Shown piece by piece: positions 45,201 through 58,500 of a stretch of 64,000 nucleotides of DNA; the first letter of the stretch is position 1; each line of letters opens with the position of its first letter. The DNA comes from Cristatella mucedo (Eukaryota > Bryozoa > Phylactolaemata > Cristatellidae). Where the stretch lies: positions 931,501-995,500 of the forward strand of contig WPIO01000067.1 in the NCBI GenBank assembly GCA_009760855.2, read 5' to 3'. The notes beneath the pieces were generated by a model that worked only from the letters and a program-made list of their open reading frames with translations, was not told the origin of the DNA and ran no database searches. A program made the translations under genes and the position numbers.

Positions 45201-48200
45201 TACTATTATTTCGGGCCAACCACTAACAATAGCTATTGAACTTCAGTGCTGACAGCTATTAACAATTCAAACACACTTAAATCAGACCTTTCAAAAAACA
45301 CTTGAACATCAGAAATGATTAAAGAAAATCTACTTTATACAAGCTATAAGTTATAACTTATAAGTTATCAAGCTGTAAGTTATAGGTTCGTGTCACAACC
45401 ATGCTTGGAGCAGTGAGTCGAGATGGAAAAGTCTCAACAATGCCAGTACTGGTAAATCTTGGGGTTATTGATGATAGAGGATCAATGGTAATATAATTTA
45501 TATTTGCAATTAAATTATAATTGCCCAAATTACCACTCTCACGTAGGAATCAATTGCTCGATACTTAAGTCCTGTCAGTGTGTTATGGCCTTCTCTTTCT
45601 GTAAAATACATTTCAGGATCGATCGTTCTAGCTTGCTGTAATAGGTTTCCTTGGTTTAGGGTTTAATGGTCTAGCTTCTGACTTACGTGAGTCTGTTGCC
45701 ATCAATGACGGCATGGGATGTCAGTGTGACTAACTTTGTGCCGTTCAGTCTGGTCCAAGAGTAGCTAGGAGTCGGTGCACCGTTGGCCTCGCAAAGGATC
45801 GACAGTGGATTGCCGACGGCAGTTGTTTCGTTATTAGTTGTGCTGACGATGGGTGTCAACTTCACCGAGGTCGGTGCATAGTGGTCTACAAGAAATACAG
45901 CTATAGTCACCGAACAGTCCCGCTTTTCTGAGGAGGCGACAATGGACGGCATTGACTAGACGGCATTTATAGCTCATAAGCAGTTTTTCGTACACGCTTT
46001 GTGGGGGTAAAGAAAATCACAAGTCACACAGGAAATCGGTTCCCTCGAAATTGAAAGCTGAATCTACAAGAACTGCCAGTTGTAAAGCCTTTAATTGTAG
46101 CAGGTGGGTGTATTTTATAGCTACCGTGCACGGGCGAAAAAATAGATAGTTGAGATACTAACAATCTTTAAGTTTCTAGGCTTAAGGTATAGCAGTCACG
46201 GCTCCCTTACCGAGCACAGTCACGAGCAGCTGGCCTGACAAGATAGGGCCAAATCCTGGAATAACGGCTTCGCACTTGTACACACCGGAGCCGCCAGTAG
46301 TAGTGCTTCTCAGGCTGAAAATAATCGCCAGGCCTGCGGTATCAGCATCACTTCTCATAAAGATTTTGCTGCTCTCAAAAGACAGCTTTGATTAGTTTAA
46401 GGGTTCTGGTAAGCGCCCATAATTCGAAGATATGACTAACCGAAAACTTCGACTTTGCAGTATTTACTCGAAACTGCTTCAAAAACTTTGATTTTTTTAC
46501 GTAAGCAAAAGCTGTCTTCCAAAATTGCATTCACACTGATAAGTTGAGGTTTCACATGCAAGCAAAATCTTAACCAAACCGCTATTCACAGTGCATTACC
46601 GGGTTGATGAAGAACATTCAGGCTCTTTCTCAACTGAATCTTCCCCTTACTAAGGGGCGTGTTTCATGAGCAGCGATACATGTCAGAAACATAAATCTAT
46701 ATATGCGAAAACTCACTTGAGGACTGCCTGACCAGGCGATGCATCGCTGGGAAGAAGGATGCCATCTTTCCTCCACTCGAGCAGAAGGGTTGGATCACCT
46801 TTAGCAAGGCACGTGATAGTTAGGTCGGTTCCTGGCAGGAATGAGTTTCTCGGTACATATCTCGGTGCCACTCCACGAGCGCTGATCTCCAGCCCCAAAG
46901 ATGACCAAGTGAGAGTTCCACTGCCATCTAAACCAAAAAGAAAGTAACAAAATGCCAATACGGAAAGGGCAGTTGAAATCATTGGCTTTGCGAGGCCAAT
47001 CGAGTCTCTCTTTCTGCCGCAAAATATAGGAACTGTCAGGCTCCTTTATCAGTCAGTCGAACTCTGCTGTTCCCTGACAGTTCCATGCCAAGCCTACCCG
47101 GCCGTGGTGAGCTCGGACAACTTTGCCTCACCACGTCAAACAACTGCCTGTGCCTGTTCTGCTGGCTCGGTAGTCGATGGCTCGTGCATGAGCTGTGCCA
47201 TAGAGCCCCATTCAAGACATAAGGGAGGAATTGGCTTATTTGCACATGGAAAAAAATATGCAATCAACCCAAAGACATTAACAGAAATGTGACTTAACTT
47301 GTGTGCACACCACGACATTCAACACACTGACAATCTCATTACCGATGATCATATCAGATACATGAACTTGACAGGTGCTTCATTCCTAGCCGCACTTGTT
47401 CAATGAACAGTGAATTTGGAAGGTTTGCACATGCATGAGCACTGTACACGAGGAAATCGTTCCTGTATTACCTGTAGAGTTCCAGCTAATGTGTAAGCTG
47501 CTGGATAAGGAGCCGTTCTGGTTCTGAGCAGTACACACGTACGTGCCAGCATCATCTGTCTGGATTGACGGAATTCTGTAAATGAGTGATAACATCATCT
47601 TACAGAGCTCCAGAGGAATATGCACACTAATTCGGTTCAATCAGTATACTGGGCCACTAAGTTATGCAGTGTCGCATGCTAAGACATCATCGTTAGTCAA
47701 AATGAGGCCATAACAATAGTTAGGAAGTGAATCTGTCAGCTGGTAAAATACACCTGACTGTGCATGAAGAAAAATTGCTTGCATATGCATGTACAGCTGA
47801 TATGAGCAATTTATAAAAAAAATGTATAGGTATTCATATACACTCATTGGAAATATATGAATCATTCAAACCAAAGTCACAGAATGTAGTAGGTTCTTAG
47901 CTTACTCTGTTTCTGAGTGGCTAACAAAATGAAAGAATAGAGCTTGAGCACTTTAGCATTGCGGGCTACTGCTTATTGCTTATTCCAGCATGGACACGGA
48001 GCAGGAATATTGAAACTCACCGACGGCAAACAGCTGCCGTTAATTCAAAAAAGGCAAGTATAGAGCAGATGTAAATTGTCATTTAGATAAAGCACGCTTG
48101 ATGATGGCTGAGTATTCTGCCAAGATAGACTATATTTTCCTTGCAGCTGTCGAGTTTTTTACCTTCACTCAATCCCAGAGTTCCTAGCTATCTTAATTAA

Positions 48201-51200
48201 ATCTGTATCGCGCCCATACGCGGTCGTGTTTGCACGAAACTCTTGCATCATTTTCCGAAATGATCAATCATTCACTTAGTGACGACATTAGTTGATCCCC
48301 CCCCCGTACATGCCTCTCATAATTTGCTATGTGCCATTCCCTCTTGTTTTCTGGCTACCTAAACATCTCTGTCTCCATCGCTGCCAGCCCACTCAGTGGC
48401 TGCTCCTGCTACCGTACTCACGTGAGTATGTTGTCAGTTATAGCAGCCGTTGCTGGAATTTGCAGCAACCGTGTGCCGCTAATTCTCTTCCATGAAAAGC
48501 TGGGAGTGGGGATGCCGTTGGCATCGCAATGTAGGCTTAGTTTCCCTCCAATAGGAATGACTCCGCCACCGGAATCGATGCCGTTGGCAGTCAACTGTAT
48601 GGTGGTCGGAGCATATTGGCCTAAAACCAACAAAACAGCGTGATAAATTTTCCAGGCTAAGCAAAGGAAAGAATTATACATGACCATGATGGCCATCGAA
48701 ACATGTGCTCGGTGGCCAGCAGACGATCCGGTGGATAGAAGCTCGGGCGATGGTGAAGGGCGTTAATTGGTTATGTGTGACACGTCTCCCAATTACCGAA
48801 GCTGTATCTTCCACGGGAAGCATTTCACGGAGATACTACCGCCACAGTGTCCCAATCACCGTTTTCTTACCGAGAGCTATCAGGCTGAGCTGGCCAGTTA
48901 AAGTTGCCCCAAATCCAGGAACCACTGCTTGGCACACGTACACGCCCGAATCGTAAATGGTTGCCCTTCTGAGGCTGCAAAAGATAAAAGAAAATTGTCA
49001 TGGCAGACCATTGCGATTATCGTCAATGTCTGCCATGTCTCTAAACTAAATGCGCGTTAATTTAACGAATGATGGTCGACGTAAAGGCTTCAACTTCAGA
49101 GACGCGAAGTGTATGTGTCGACGAAACGACATAGGAAGATAGTGAATGGAAGTAGTAGTAATGAAGTCTTTGACTAGTAAATGCAGCATAACAACAAACA
49201 AAGAAGCAACAAGCTGTGGACGGCAGACACTTGTGGTGCTCTGCTACTAGTGCCCGTCCATGAGCGATGCGACCTTGCAGGCGTCAGTTGCAAGGCGGCA
49301 TAATGCTCGATTTATTCATTACTGCGGATGTTTAAACCAATAGCAGGAAATGAAAGGCGTGGTACAGCTAAACATGAACATGCTAGTACACAAAAATTCA
49401 GGCCTAAGTCGTGTCTTTCTCTAGATGTGCAATCACGATGCACAAACACCGAATGCACAGCTTAAATAAAGTTTACAAAGCCTCTTAGACGGCTACTTCA
49501 CATGCCAGGGAAATCTCCAATGGGACACATTATTCAGAGGTGTCGGATTGGAAAAACAAACCCATATATGCAGCCAACTCACTGGAGGACAGCCTGACCG
49601 GGAGATGAATCGCTTGGCAGCAGCAAACCGTCCTTTTTCCACTGGAGCTGAAGCGTCGGATCGCCCTTAACACGGCACGTGATAGTCAGCTGGTTTCCAG
49701 GTTCGAACGAGTTGTCACTGACGTCGGTGGATATTACCCCAAGAGGGACGATCTCTAGTGTTAACAGCGACCAAGTTAATTGGCCTACTCCTAAACGATA
49801 AAGAACATTGATAAATCCCTACGAACGGAGCACAAAATAAATGAGACTGAGACCGCAGGCTGCTTGCGAATACACAGCCTGACTGAAAAAATTATCCATA
49901 CATGTTTCGCATATCCCAGCTAAGCCGCCGTAAGTCTATTAGCCACCCTAGTTTGCTCCTGTGGTTCTAGGAGTTGGCCTATGAGGACCGTGATCAATGT
50001 CGCAACCAAAGTCTTAGGCTCAAATCCTGCTGCTAATGTGAAGAGTGTGAGTGGAGATTAGGCTCTTTTAGGGCAATATGCAAATTTATATATACATGGC
50101 TCGGAAGCCGTTTTGTCCCTGTTCCTGAACCGGGAGGCCTGGGTTGCACGCTCGACCCCAGCAGGACAGAGCACCTCTGGCTAATTTATCTCAGCGCCTG
50201 TAGACTCGCTTCGCTGAGTCATAGTAGTTCCATCACGAAAGACAACACTGGGCCACTGTGCTGCTAGACAGAACACAAGTTTTGGTGTGACGGACTTCCT
50301 TGCTTTAATTAGCAGATACCTATTTATTTATTTATTTATTACTAGCTTAACATGTCATTTCTGTACCACATATCCACATATGTCTGTCCCAACAATGCCG
50401 GTGTGTTCCTGGGCATGCTATTGCCTAAATGAAAGGGATATATATATGTATGTATGTATGTATGTATCTCTGTCAGTAACTCCACAAAGTCATAAAGACC
50501 ATGTGGGTGTTATGCAGGAGAGTTTTGTATAGTGCACTCACAGCCTAAGCTGCTTTCGGTACGCATTCGGTAGCCAACAGACGTCGTCTCACGCAACAAA
50601 GAGAAAGTGGAAAGCATAGCAGAGTTAGGAGAGCAGTTGAGGTAGTGAGTAGCATCGAAGTAGCAGTTCAGGACCGCTGAAAAAGAGGTGCCATAGTCGG
50701 CAGTTGGAGAGTAGATGTCGTTGCGTAAGAATTGTGGAAGCGAGTATATGGCCAGGTATCTAACTTCATAGTTAATTACTCTTGGGTGCTTGATGATGCC
50801 AATATTATCATGCACTGACAGAATGTTATTCTACTTCCAAATATATAATCCTCCGACTCAAGGATTTACAGTGTAAAAAGCTTCTGAGTCATTTAACCAT
50901 ATGACTTGCAACCCTTTTTGAAACCCTATCACATGATTACGGTAACTGAGCTAGCGTGAAAGATACTGCTGCAGCTTCAGATGCCGTATCTAAAGAACCA
51001 GAAATGTAATTGGCAAGAGCTTCAACTAGCAACCAATTTTATGAACTTTTCTTATATAAATATGAGGTTTTTGAACTTTGTGGCCCACCAATTACCTGTG
51101 GCATCACCAACAACACGTACACCAGATGATAGCGAGCCGTACTGATTGTGTGCTGCACACACATATGTATCGGCATCCTCTGACTGGATTGATGGAATTC

Positions 51201-53553
51201 TGAAAATAAAAGGCTCACATATATTTCCAGAGAGCTAGAGCTTGTAATCTAAAGAAAATGTTTCAATCTCTGATTTACGTGACTAAGTGTGTGTGCCATT
51301 AACGGCAACTGTTCTAAACTACGACAGCTATACCTGGGGCATGCCTAAATGATTAACTTGGATGTGTTGTGACTGGAGTAGGTGTGGATATGCCGTTAGA
51401 TCAAGATTATTGCTTAACGTTCAAAATGCATAGCCAAGTAGAAGAATCTAGTAATAGCATAACAACACTATACTGATAATGCTTGAATTTTAAACTGACT
51501 GGTGGCACGCTCGGGACGTGAAATACGATGGTCTTGCTTCAGAAAAACAAGCAACAAGAGAATATATATACACCCATTAGAAACCTGAATAAAGAACTGC
51601 CGGAAACAGGATAAATATTACAATACAGTGCACAGTTAAGTAAGATAGAAAAAATATTACAACGACACACACTAATATCACGAACGACTCTTTGGATATA
51701 AGTTTATAAAACGTCAACTGACATGAGGACGAGGATAAGCGACGGTGTGACAGTGTGATAGTGTGACGTTTGTAACAGGCAGAAAAACATTCTATTACAC
51801 ATTTAACACGTTGCAACATAGTCGTGCATTTTTTAGTTTTCGTTAACTTTATGAAAATGACTCTCTAGATTTTTTAATTAGCTTCAAACTCAGGAAAATG
51901 ATCTTTCTTACTCTCTCCCTCCCTCTCTCTCTCTCACTGTCTCTCTCTTTCCCTCTTTCCATGTCTTTCTCTCTCTTTTTCTCTCTACCTTTCAGTCTCT
52001 CGGTCTCGGTCTCTGTCTGTCTTTCTATCTACCTATCTATCTATCTATCTATCTATCTATATATTTGTCTTCCTATCTATCTATCTACCTATCTATACAT
52101 ATTTGTTCTCGCTTACCCTTTATTCACCTTTCTCAGGCTCCCTTCTTCGAAATATTCAGCCCCACTTTCTTCTTTTCTCTTATCTTTCGCTCGCTCTACC
52201 TCTCACATCAAATTTCAGTGGTCTCGCTGCCGTTTCCATGGACTTACGTTAGTTTGTTGTCAGCAACGATGGCCCCGGATGGCAATGGAAGTAACTGATT
52301 ACCACTGACTCTTGTCCACGTGTAGCTTGGAGCTGGACTTCCAATAGCCTCGCACAGAAGTTCAAGTGTGCCACCGATGGTTATGCCTCCGTCATTGATC
52401 GCGTTTCCACCGACAGACACGTTTACATAGGTTGGTGCATGGTTTACTACAGCAAAGACATATCGATCACAGAACTACTTCTCCCTCGATTCATGTGGAA
52501 TTGTGGCTCAGATAAAAATGGGATTGTCAAACCAAGTGTAACGGTACAGACTTTGATGCTATCAGAGGTCGTGGCTTACATCAGCTTTTTGGCAGAAAAT
52601 ATTTCCTCGCCTTTTCAACTGATTTAAAACTAGCTCCTTTTGGATTAGCCACGAAGTTAGAATTGATTGAATACGTGTCACTCAGCATTTTGGTCTCCAT
52701 AGGCGTTTGTAGAAAAATCTCTTGATCGAAACAGTTAAATTGCAGCTAATTCACTAGGCAACAACATTATTGAAACTAAATCATAAAAAGTATAAGCCCG
52801 AAGCTGAATAAACCGTGGGTTACAAGCTTTAAAACATATCCTGTTGGGTTTACAGAAATAGAGCATGGACTTCATTTGATCATATATTTATATTTTTTAT
52901 TCTTAGTTATACATTCATCAAGATAAGGGGAAACGTCCTACCCAGGGCGGATGTCCGGGGGGGGAATTTCCTAGGGTCCTCCATGGGGAAATGTCTAGGG
53001 GGAACGTCCAGGTGGGGAAATGTCCTACAACCATATAACTACTCTTGCTATTTCATCATTCTCTTTTCAGGTATTGGTTTGCTTAAGCCAAGCTAATAAT
53101 TTCTACAATTGCCCAGACATTGATCTGTCACGGTGTGAGGATAGACAGAGTTATACCAAGAGGTATGCAGAAGTGAGGATTTCAAAAAATCTAGGTTAGA
53201 AGAAAAATCTGGTCCTGAAGCTTGCCAGCGATATAGACTAGATAAACAGGAAAAGAGCCTCAATTACCCCCTTTTTTATAAGACAAACTAGCTTATCGAC
53301 TGGTAATGCTGGGGAGAGGAATCTCTAGTCTATCTTACCCAAAGACTTGAGCTTTACCACAGTTATATTTTCTGGGGAGTTGTAGGGTAGGCTTGGATCA
53401 CACTCATGCCTAGGGGCTTAGCAAGATTGATATAGTGAATAAGCCAGTCAAGATCGATATATTGAAGACTTAATGAACCACCGAGAGTGATTTCCATCGG
53501 CTTGTAAAAAAGAATAGAGTAACCTGTTAGAATGAGAAAGATAGAGAGAGATT

Positions 53554-53584
<31 letters not shown>

Positions 53585-55508
53585 GAAGGAAAGAAATGGT
53601 GGGTGAGGTGATGTGATCTCCAAATTACACATGACACTCCCGAATATATTTCCTTGTTCCCCAGTTCAGGTTCGCCTTTTAACATCGATCGTACGCAAAC
53701 AGCAACTGCACGGCCGAGCGACTAACCCTATTAGGCTACAGAAGCAGTTTTCGAAAAGATGCCCTACTGGCCGCTTTGAACACACTAGCTCTCTGATTAT
53801 CAGATGCTTGCACACGTCTATTGTGCAGGTTTGCATAAAAAACCAATGTAAACTAAGCCTGTCAACTCGGCAAGCGACTCGGTACCCAAGTATTGCAAAA
53901 CAAAGAAACAAACGTTCTCAATTTTCCTGCCTTGCAATGTTCTGACCTCGCTGGCTTACAGTAACTCCTATTGCTCTTTATTAGCATGCCATTTTATGAG
54001 ATATTACTCCCGGTGTGCATCTATTTAGGTTTAGCTGAACATGTTAAGATCTTTTTACACTGGCTTAACGTACCAACCTTCAATTAGAGAGGGCTCGTCA
54101 CAGTTCCACGAGATGTTATCGTTACCCGAAATACAAACTGTATGATAGCGAACGTTCACAACATGATTGAATCAATGTTGTCTACGAATATCTTTGCAAT
54201 TGAAAGAGGAAGATCCTGCCACAGGTCTACTACTGAATTTCATAAGCAACAAAGCGGCGGCAGAACTCAGCTCTGACTGCCTACGTCCAAGACGTGATAA
54301 GCAGTGTAAGGGTGGCAGCAAGCACAGCAGGTTAGATAGTTATTCTATTCATCACAGCCATCCGGACAGTATGACACACCACTACTGCCACGGCTTCCAC
54401 AAGGAGGTGTAGGACCAGAAAATTGGTGGCAGCATCATTGGTGCCAACTTGTGCATAAGGTTTACGTTAGGTTATCACTTCACGTCATGGCCTTACCAAT
54501 AATCGGTGCAGCAATATTTATGCTTGCTGTGGACGAGCCGAAAGCGTTCTCAGCTGTACAAACGTAGGTGCCGGCTTCATCACCTTGGAGTGATTTAATT
54601 CTGCAAAGAGGAAACATGCTTGCAAGCTTGAATGGGCACCACTTCCGTCTATCTGTAAGCATATTCTTAGCTCACTGGAAAGAGATGCTGTGAGAGGCAC
54701 AGCCTTACAGCATTTGCCCAGCCCTGACAATAATACTTGGACAATGCATGACACCACGTGCTCATCCAAGTGATAGCCACTTGTGGCCGTTGCAAATCGA
54801 CAAGTCGGTGCCGTTTAAGTGAGTCATTGACTGACGACTTTTTGCAGAAAGTAAGCCGAGGTGTGTAGGCTGTACAGTTAAGTCCAGCAATGCCACACTG
54901 CTTTGCATTGTTACGAAATATTTGATCGGTTAAAAGCACGAGGGACGCTTAAGTAGGCAGATAATCATGGCTGTGCAAGGGATTCAGAGCAACGAGAAGG
55001 AAGATCCGCTGAACCGTGAGCATCGATGCGCACTAGTTATTCGAGATCGTTTTCAGATGGCTAGCGGATTCATCTGGCGTTCGCCGAGTGCTGAAGCTGC
55101 TAATGAAGCACGATAGGAAATGGGGTAAACGCGCTCCCTCACAGAGCAATAACGGCCCATTACAATGGCAACTACTCCCGTAGCCATTAGATTAAAGACA
55201 TTTTCAAGGCTCATTTTGGCAACGACTGTTGCACAATATGTCTTGTTTTTCTTCTTTGTCCCAGCCGAATTCGCTGCTTCGTCTTTCACATCCTGCATTC
55301 TATTTTCAGTCAATCACTCTCTAAGCATGCATTTTATAGTAGTACATACCTAAATTTGTAATGGCCAGTCGAGGTTATAATTATTTCTACTGCCTCAATT
55401 GGATTCCTTCTTCGGTTTATGCGTTCATTTTAGTCTGTATTGCCATATGTCCGGCAGGCAATATCTCACTATCTATCTCTCTCCCTCTCAGATCTCGCAT
55501 CTCTTTCT

Positions 55509-55570
<62 letters not shown>

Positions 55571-58500
55571 CTCTCTCTCTCTCTGTGTCTTTTTCTTCCT
55601 CTGTCTATCTATCTATCTATCTATCCATATATCTATCTATCTATATAGCTATCTATCACTGTATCTCACTTCTACTGAAAACATACCTCTCTATTTTTCA
55701 CTTTCATTAGAGGAATTTCTGACTTGTTTTGAGTACGTAGTTTACGGTCGATGCCGTTTCCACTCCCATCTTTCTTTTGCAAATCCACAAACATATAAAT
55801 CTCTTTTCGTTACTGCTGCTATACCAGACTAGGCTACCTACCACATGCATTGACGAATTTCTCCTCGGCATCCTCTTGTTCTTGCTATCGTTCACTGTTC
55901 TACACTCACTTATGTGATCTCGCGTATCACTTACGTGAGCTTGTTGTCTCCAATGATGGCAGTAGCTGGCAATGCAACCAACTGTATGCCACTGATTCTG
56001 CTCCACGTGAAGCTAGGCTTAGGGTTACCGTAGGCTTCACAAAGCAGGTTGAGCTGGCCACCAACTTTTGTTCTTTCGCCTTCGACTGCACTCCCGGTAG
56101 CCGTCACAGTGACCGAGTTCGGTGAGCCGGTTGCTACAACGAGTGCAGCAGAGTTCTTGCATGGATTTCACTTCCGAAGGACTGAGACATCAAAGCGAGT
56201 TTGTTATTAGCTTCAAAGCCTTGATCGGCAAGCGTTGCAAAAGGATCGCTCTCAATTTCAAGAAATGCCAATGAGAGAACTAGCGTGCACACACTCTTAT
56301 CACCTTTCCCAGCACATTTACCACTATATATTTTCAAGATTTCTGTATGAGCATAATTAAGGTTTAGCTTAGCATTATCTCTACATATATTTATATACCT
56401 TCATAATAGGTCAGCTTGTTTAGTTAATAAATCCGTACGTTCGTCACTGTCGCCGAGGTCGAGTTTAGTTTGAGTTATCCTGTGGTATGTATAGTACTAC
56501 AAACGTACAGCAGTAATACGCGTGGAAAGGGGTGGGATTGTATAATAATTTATACCTTCAGTTTGAAAATGCTTTCTAATCACTCCAAGTGAATGTTAAA
56601 ATGCCTGATTTTCACAAGAATGTGAAATATCAACTGGGTTTGTGAGTTACGTTTTATCTTCTTTCAATGCAGATTTGGCCCCATTAGCCAAGTGTGCTAA
56701 ACTTGGCATTCAGAGGGACTGACTTAATCAGCTTTGTCAGCTAACACACCGGCCTGTTATCCGCAGCAAAGTTGGAGTTTCTTCTATGATTTTCCAACGC
56801 TGCAAGTTAATTGTTATCTAAAACCAGTGACATTTGGCTTGCCGTTGTAGGCCCGACAAGTCTTCACCACAATGAATTGGAACCCAATGTGCATCAATTC
56901 TGCATGATTTAAGCTCACCCTTAGCAAAAAACTAGATATAGAAAACAGAAAAAGAGCTACTCCTCGTCGCACAGCTGAAACAGAACGGTTGCATAGGCTA
57001 AACTGAACATCAAGAAAATACTACTGACAAATCTCTTGAGCTTTGTTCTGCCAGTGCTCAGCGAAAAATGCATGCAAGACAAAATAAAAAAAACGGAAAG
57101 AGACTATAGATTAGATTCGAGCAGTTCCAGATGCAGATCGTGTAATGGACCAATACCCGACTGATCGTGCCAGGCTTATCATGTAAGTTGTGCTTGCCAA
57201 TGGCTAAACAGGTACTCCGGCTCGCATTATAACACAGTTCTGAAATTCCAAGCGATTATCTCATGTGAATAAGCTAGTACATTTTGCTAAAACCCCAAGT
57301 TTGTACTTCCGTTCTTATCCCGATTCGTGAATGCTGCGAGTCCTAGCATCGCCAAGTGCGTATGAGAGGGCGCCAGTCACTTGTGCAGACTTGTATCGCT
57401 TCGCCCTCGGCAAGCCCAGAACATTATCACACATGCCAGTTAAATCGTTGACTGCCCTCATGCTTGCAGGTCGACAGCAGGCAAACAACTAATGCTGTTC
57501 GTTTTGCGTGAGATGTTAAGATGCTATTCCGAATAGTAAAGTCCCAGGGTTCATACAATTGAGTGGATAATGGTCAGGAATGACTGTAAGTCGAGCAGCC
57601 GTCCTTCAAAATATAACTGACCGTGCTCACACTCGCCACCATAGTAAATCGAGTGACTAGACTATAATCGAGGGACTAGACTAGAGACTATCCTACCTGG
57701 TGCTGACGCTACCCTTAAATGCCCAGAGTCACGTTCGCTGAAATCTACTCATGTGAGTTTGAAACTGACCTTTAATATACACTTACCAGTAGTTGTCGTT
57801 ACAAGTTCGACGCTGCTGGTTGACGAGCCGTAATCGTTTGTAGCGATGCATGTGTATATGCCGGCATCAATAGTGTGGAGTGCTGGAATTCTACAAAAAC
57901 GACACAGATGTGCAAGCACAGCTGGAAACACCCATAGCTTTCTGTTTCTCCATAATGCAAACTTGGTATATTCAAATGCAGGAGATAAATAGGAGTTCGA
58001 TGACTACCAAACATCTCCATTCAGCCCTTATTTAAGTGGCAAGCAACGACCTGCTAGTTGCAATCGCCAATTTCATGTTTCGTCAACGGCTGAAAGGCCT
58101 TAAGGCTGAGCAAGTATAAGCACGGACAAGAACAATCCAACGGCATATAGAAATGACTGAAATGATTCTACACACGATCGAGCTCACGAGGAGCACCTCT
58201 CAAGTGGAGCCATAGACTAAGGCATACTGTACATGGTTTCCTGAGCTGCTATTGTCGATTTATCACATGAAATAAAATTCTGTAGCAGATAAAAAAGAGA
58301 CGTCTAACGAATATAAGTTTCTCTATGTTGCCTTGATTATGGGGCATCAATAAAATTGAACGGATATAAAAGGTGGACGCTTCACTCTTCATCGCTAAGT
58401 CTGCCGATAAGGCTCGCCTGTGCTCCTCACTTACGTCACTTCGTTGCCGTTGACGATAGCTGAGGCTGGCAATTCAGTGGACTGAGTGTAATTAAGTCTC

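Noticed and set aside
46759-46947. Plus-strand frames across Ig exons
   Set aside because: Antisense shadows of the minus-strand Ig exons; no independent support.
49975-50240. Further tRNA-like SINE copies
   Set aside because: GGCTCAAATCC and similar motifs occur without the rest of the SINE body.
53363-53632. 89-codon minus frame with LSLSLSQSLS
   Set aside because: Driven by the (GA)n microsatellite at 53,551-53,585.
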